Of a stretch of 42,776 nucleotides of DNA, positions 42,601 to 42,776 are shown piece by piece. The stretch covers positions 1-42,776 of the forward strand of contig CANQXU010000003.1 in NCBI GenBank assembly GCA_947627865.1, given 5' to 3'. The first letter of the stretch is position 1. Each line of letters opens with the position of its first letter. A program made the translations under genes and the position numbers. This DNA is from an uncultured Paenochrobactrum sp. (GTDB lineage: Bacteria; Pseudomonadota; Alphaproteobacteria; Rhizobiales; Rhizobiaceae). A model generated the notes under the pieces. The model saw nothing but the letters and a program-made list of their open reading frames with translations, was not told where the DNA came from and searched no databases.

Positions 42601-42776
42601 TCAAGCAGTTATATCGATGATGCCGCAGTCGCCGCTTTCTGTGCCAAATGCCAGTCTATGGCCTTTGCTGTCCCAGCTCATGGAGTTGATTGCGCCTTTG
42701 CCCGGACGACGCAGCAATACTTCTTTGCCGTCCTCAAATCGTGCAATCATAATCATGCCATCCGCATAGCCAATGG
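42601..42776 (-). CDS. WD40-repeat protein, C-terminal end only (gene runs off the window)
   Basis: Minus-strand translation ...IGYADGMIMIARFEDGKEVLLRRPGKGAINSMSWDSKGHRLAFGTESGDCGIIDITA* shows WD40-like blades (SMSWDSKGHRLAFGTESGDCGIIDI). Confidence 0.8.
   Translation of the reverse strand, partial: IGYADGMIMIARFEDGKEVLLRRPGKGAINSMSWDSKGHRLAFGTESGDCGIIDITA

Overview
This 42.8-kb window looks like core chromosome of a low-to-moderate GC alphaproteobacterium. Gene content and local order (dapB-gpmA, def-fmt-truA, argB-engB-yidC-rnpA-rpmH, ubiE-ubiB-coaBC, uppP/NDUFA9-like) suggest Hyphomicrobiales (Rhizobiales), possibly near Bartonellaceae/Brucellaceae. That placement is inference from synteny; no search was run. 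I support about 41 protein genes, two tRNA genes (Ser-GGA, Leu-CAG) and a set of Rho-independent terminators. The main accessory signal is at the left edge. A tyrosine recombinase/integrase ORF (minus strand, 1375 to beyond base 1) is missing from the supplied ORF track because it runs off the window. It starts about 94 bp downstream of the 3' end of tRNA-Ser(GGA) and points away from it, the classical layout of a tRNA-integrated genomic island or prophage whose cargo lies left of this window. Other points of interest: a 3x12-bp tandem repeat inside the integrase 5' end; a structured noncoding gap between prfC and tRNA-Leu; a palindromic operator-like element before a secreted esterase; a direct repeat upstream of a LOG-family gene; a remodelled truA-dapD interval without dapE; and several small uncharacterised membrane or exported proteins. 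I found no CRISPR array, toxin-antitoxin pair, defence cassette, secretion locus or convincing undescribed multigene system inside the window. If one exists, it is most likely in the island beyond the left edge.
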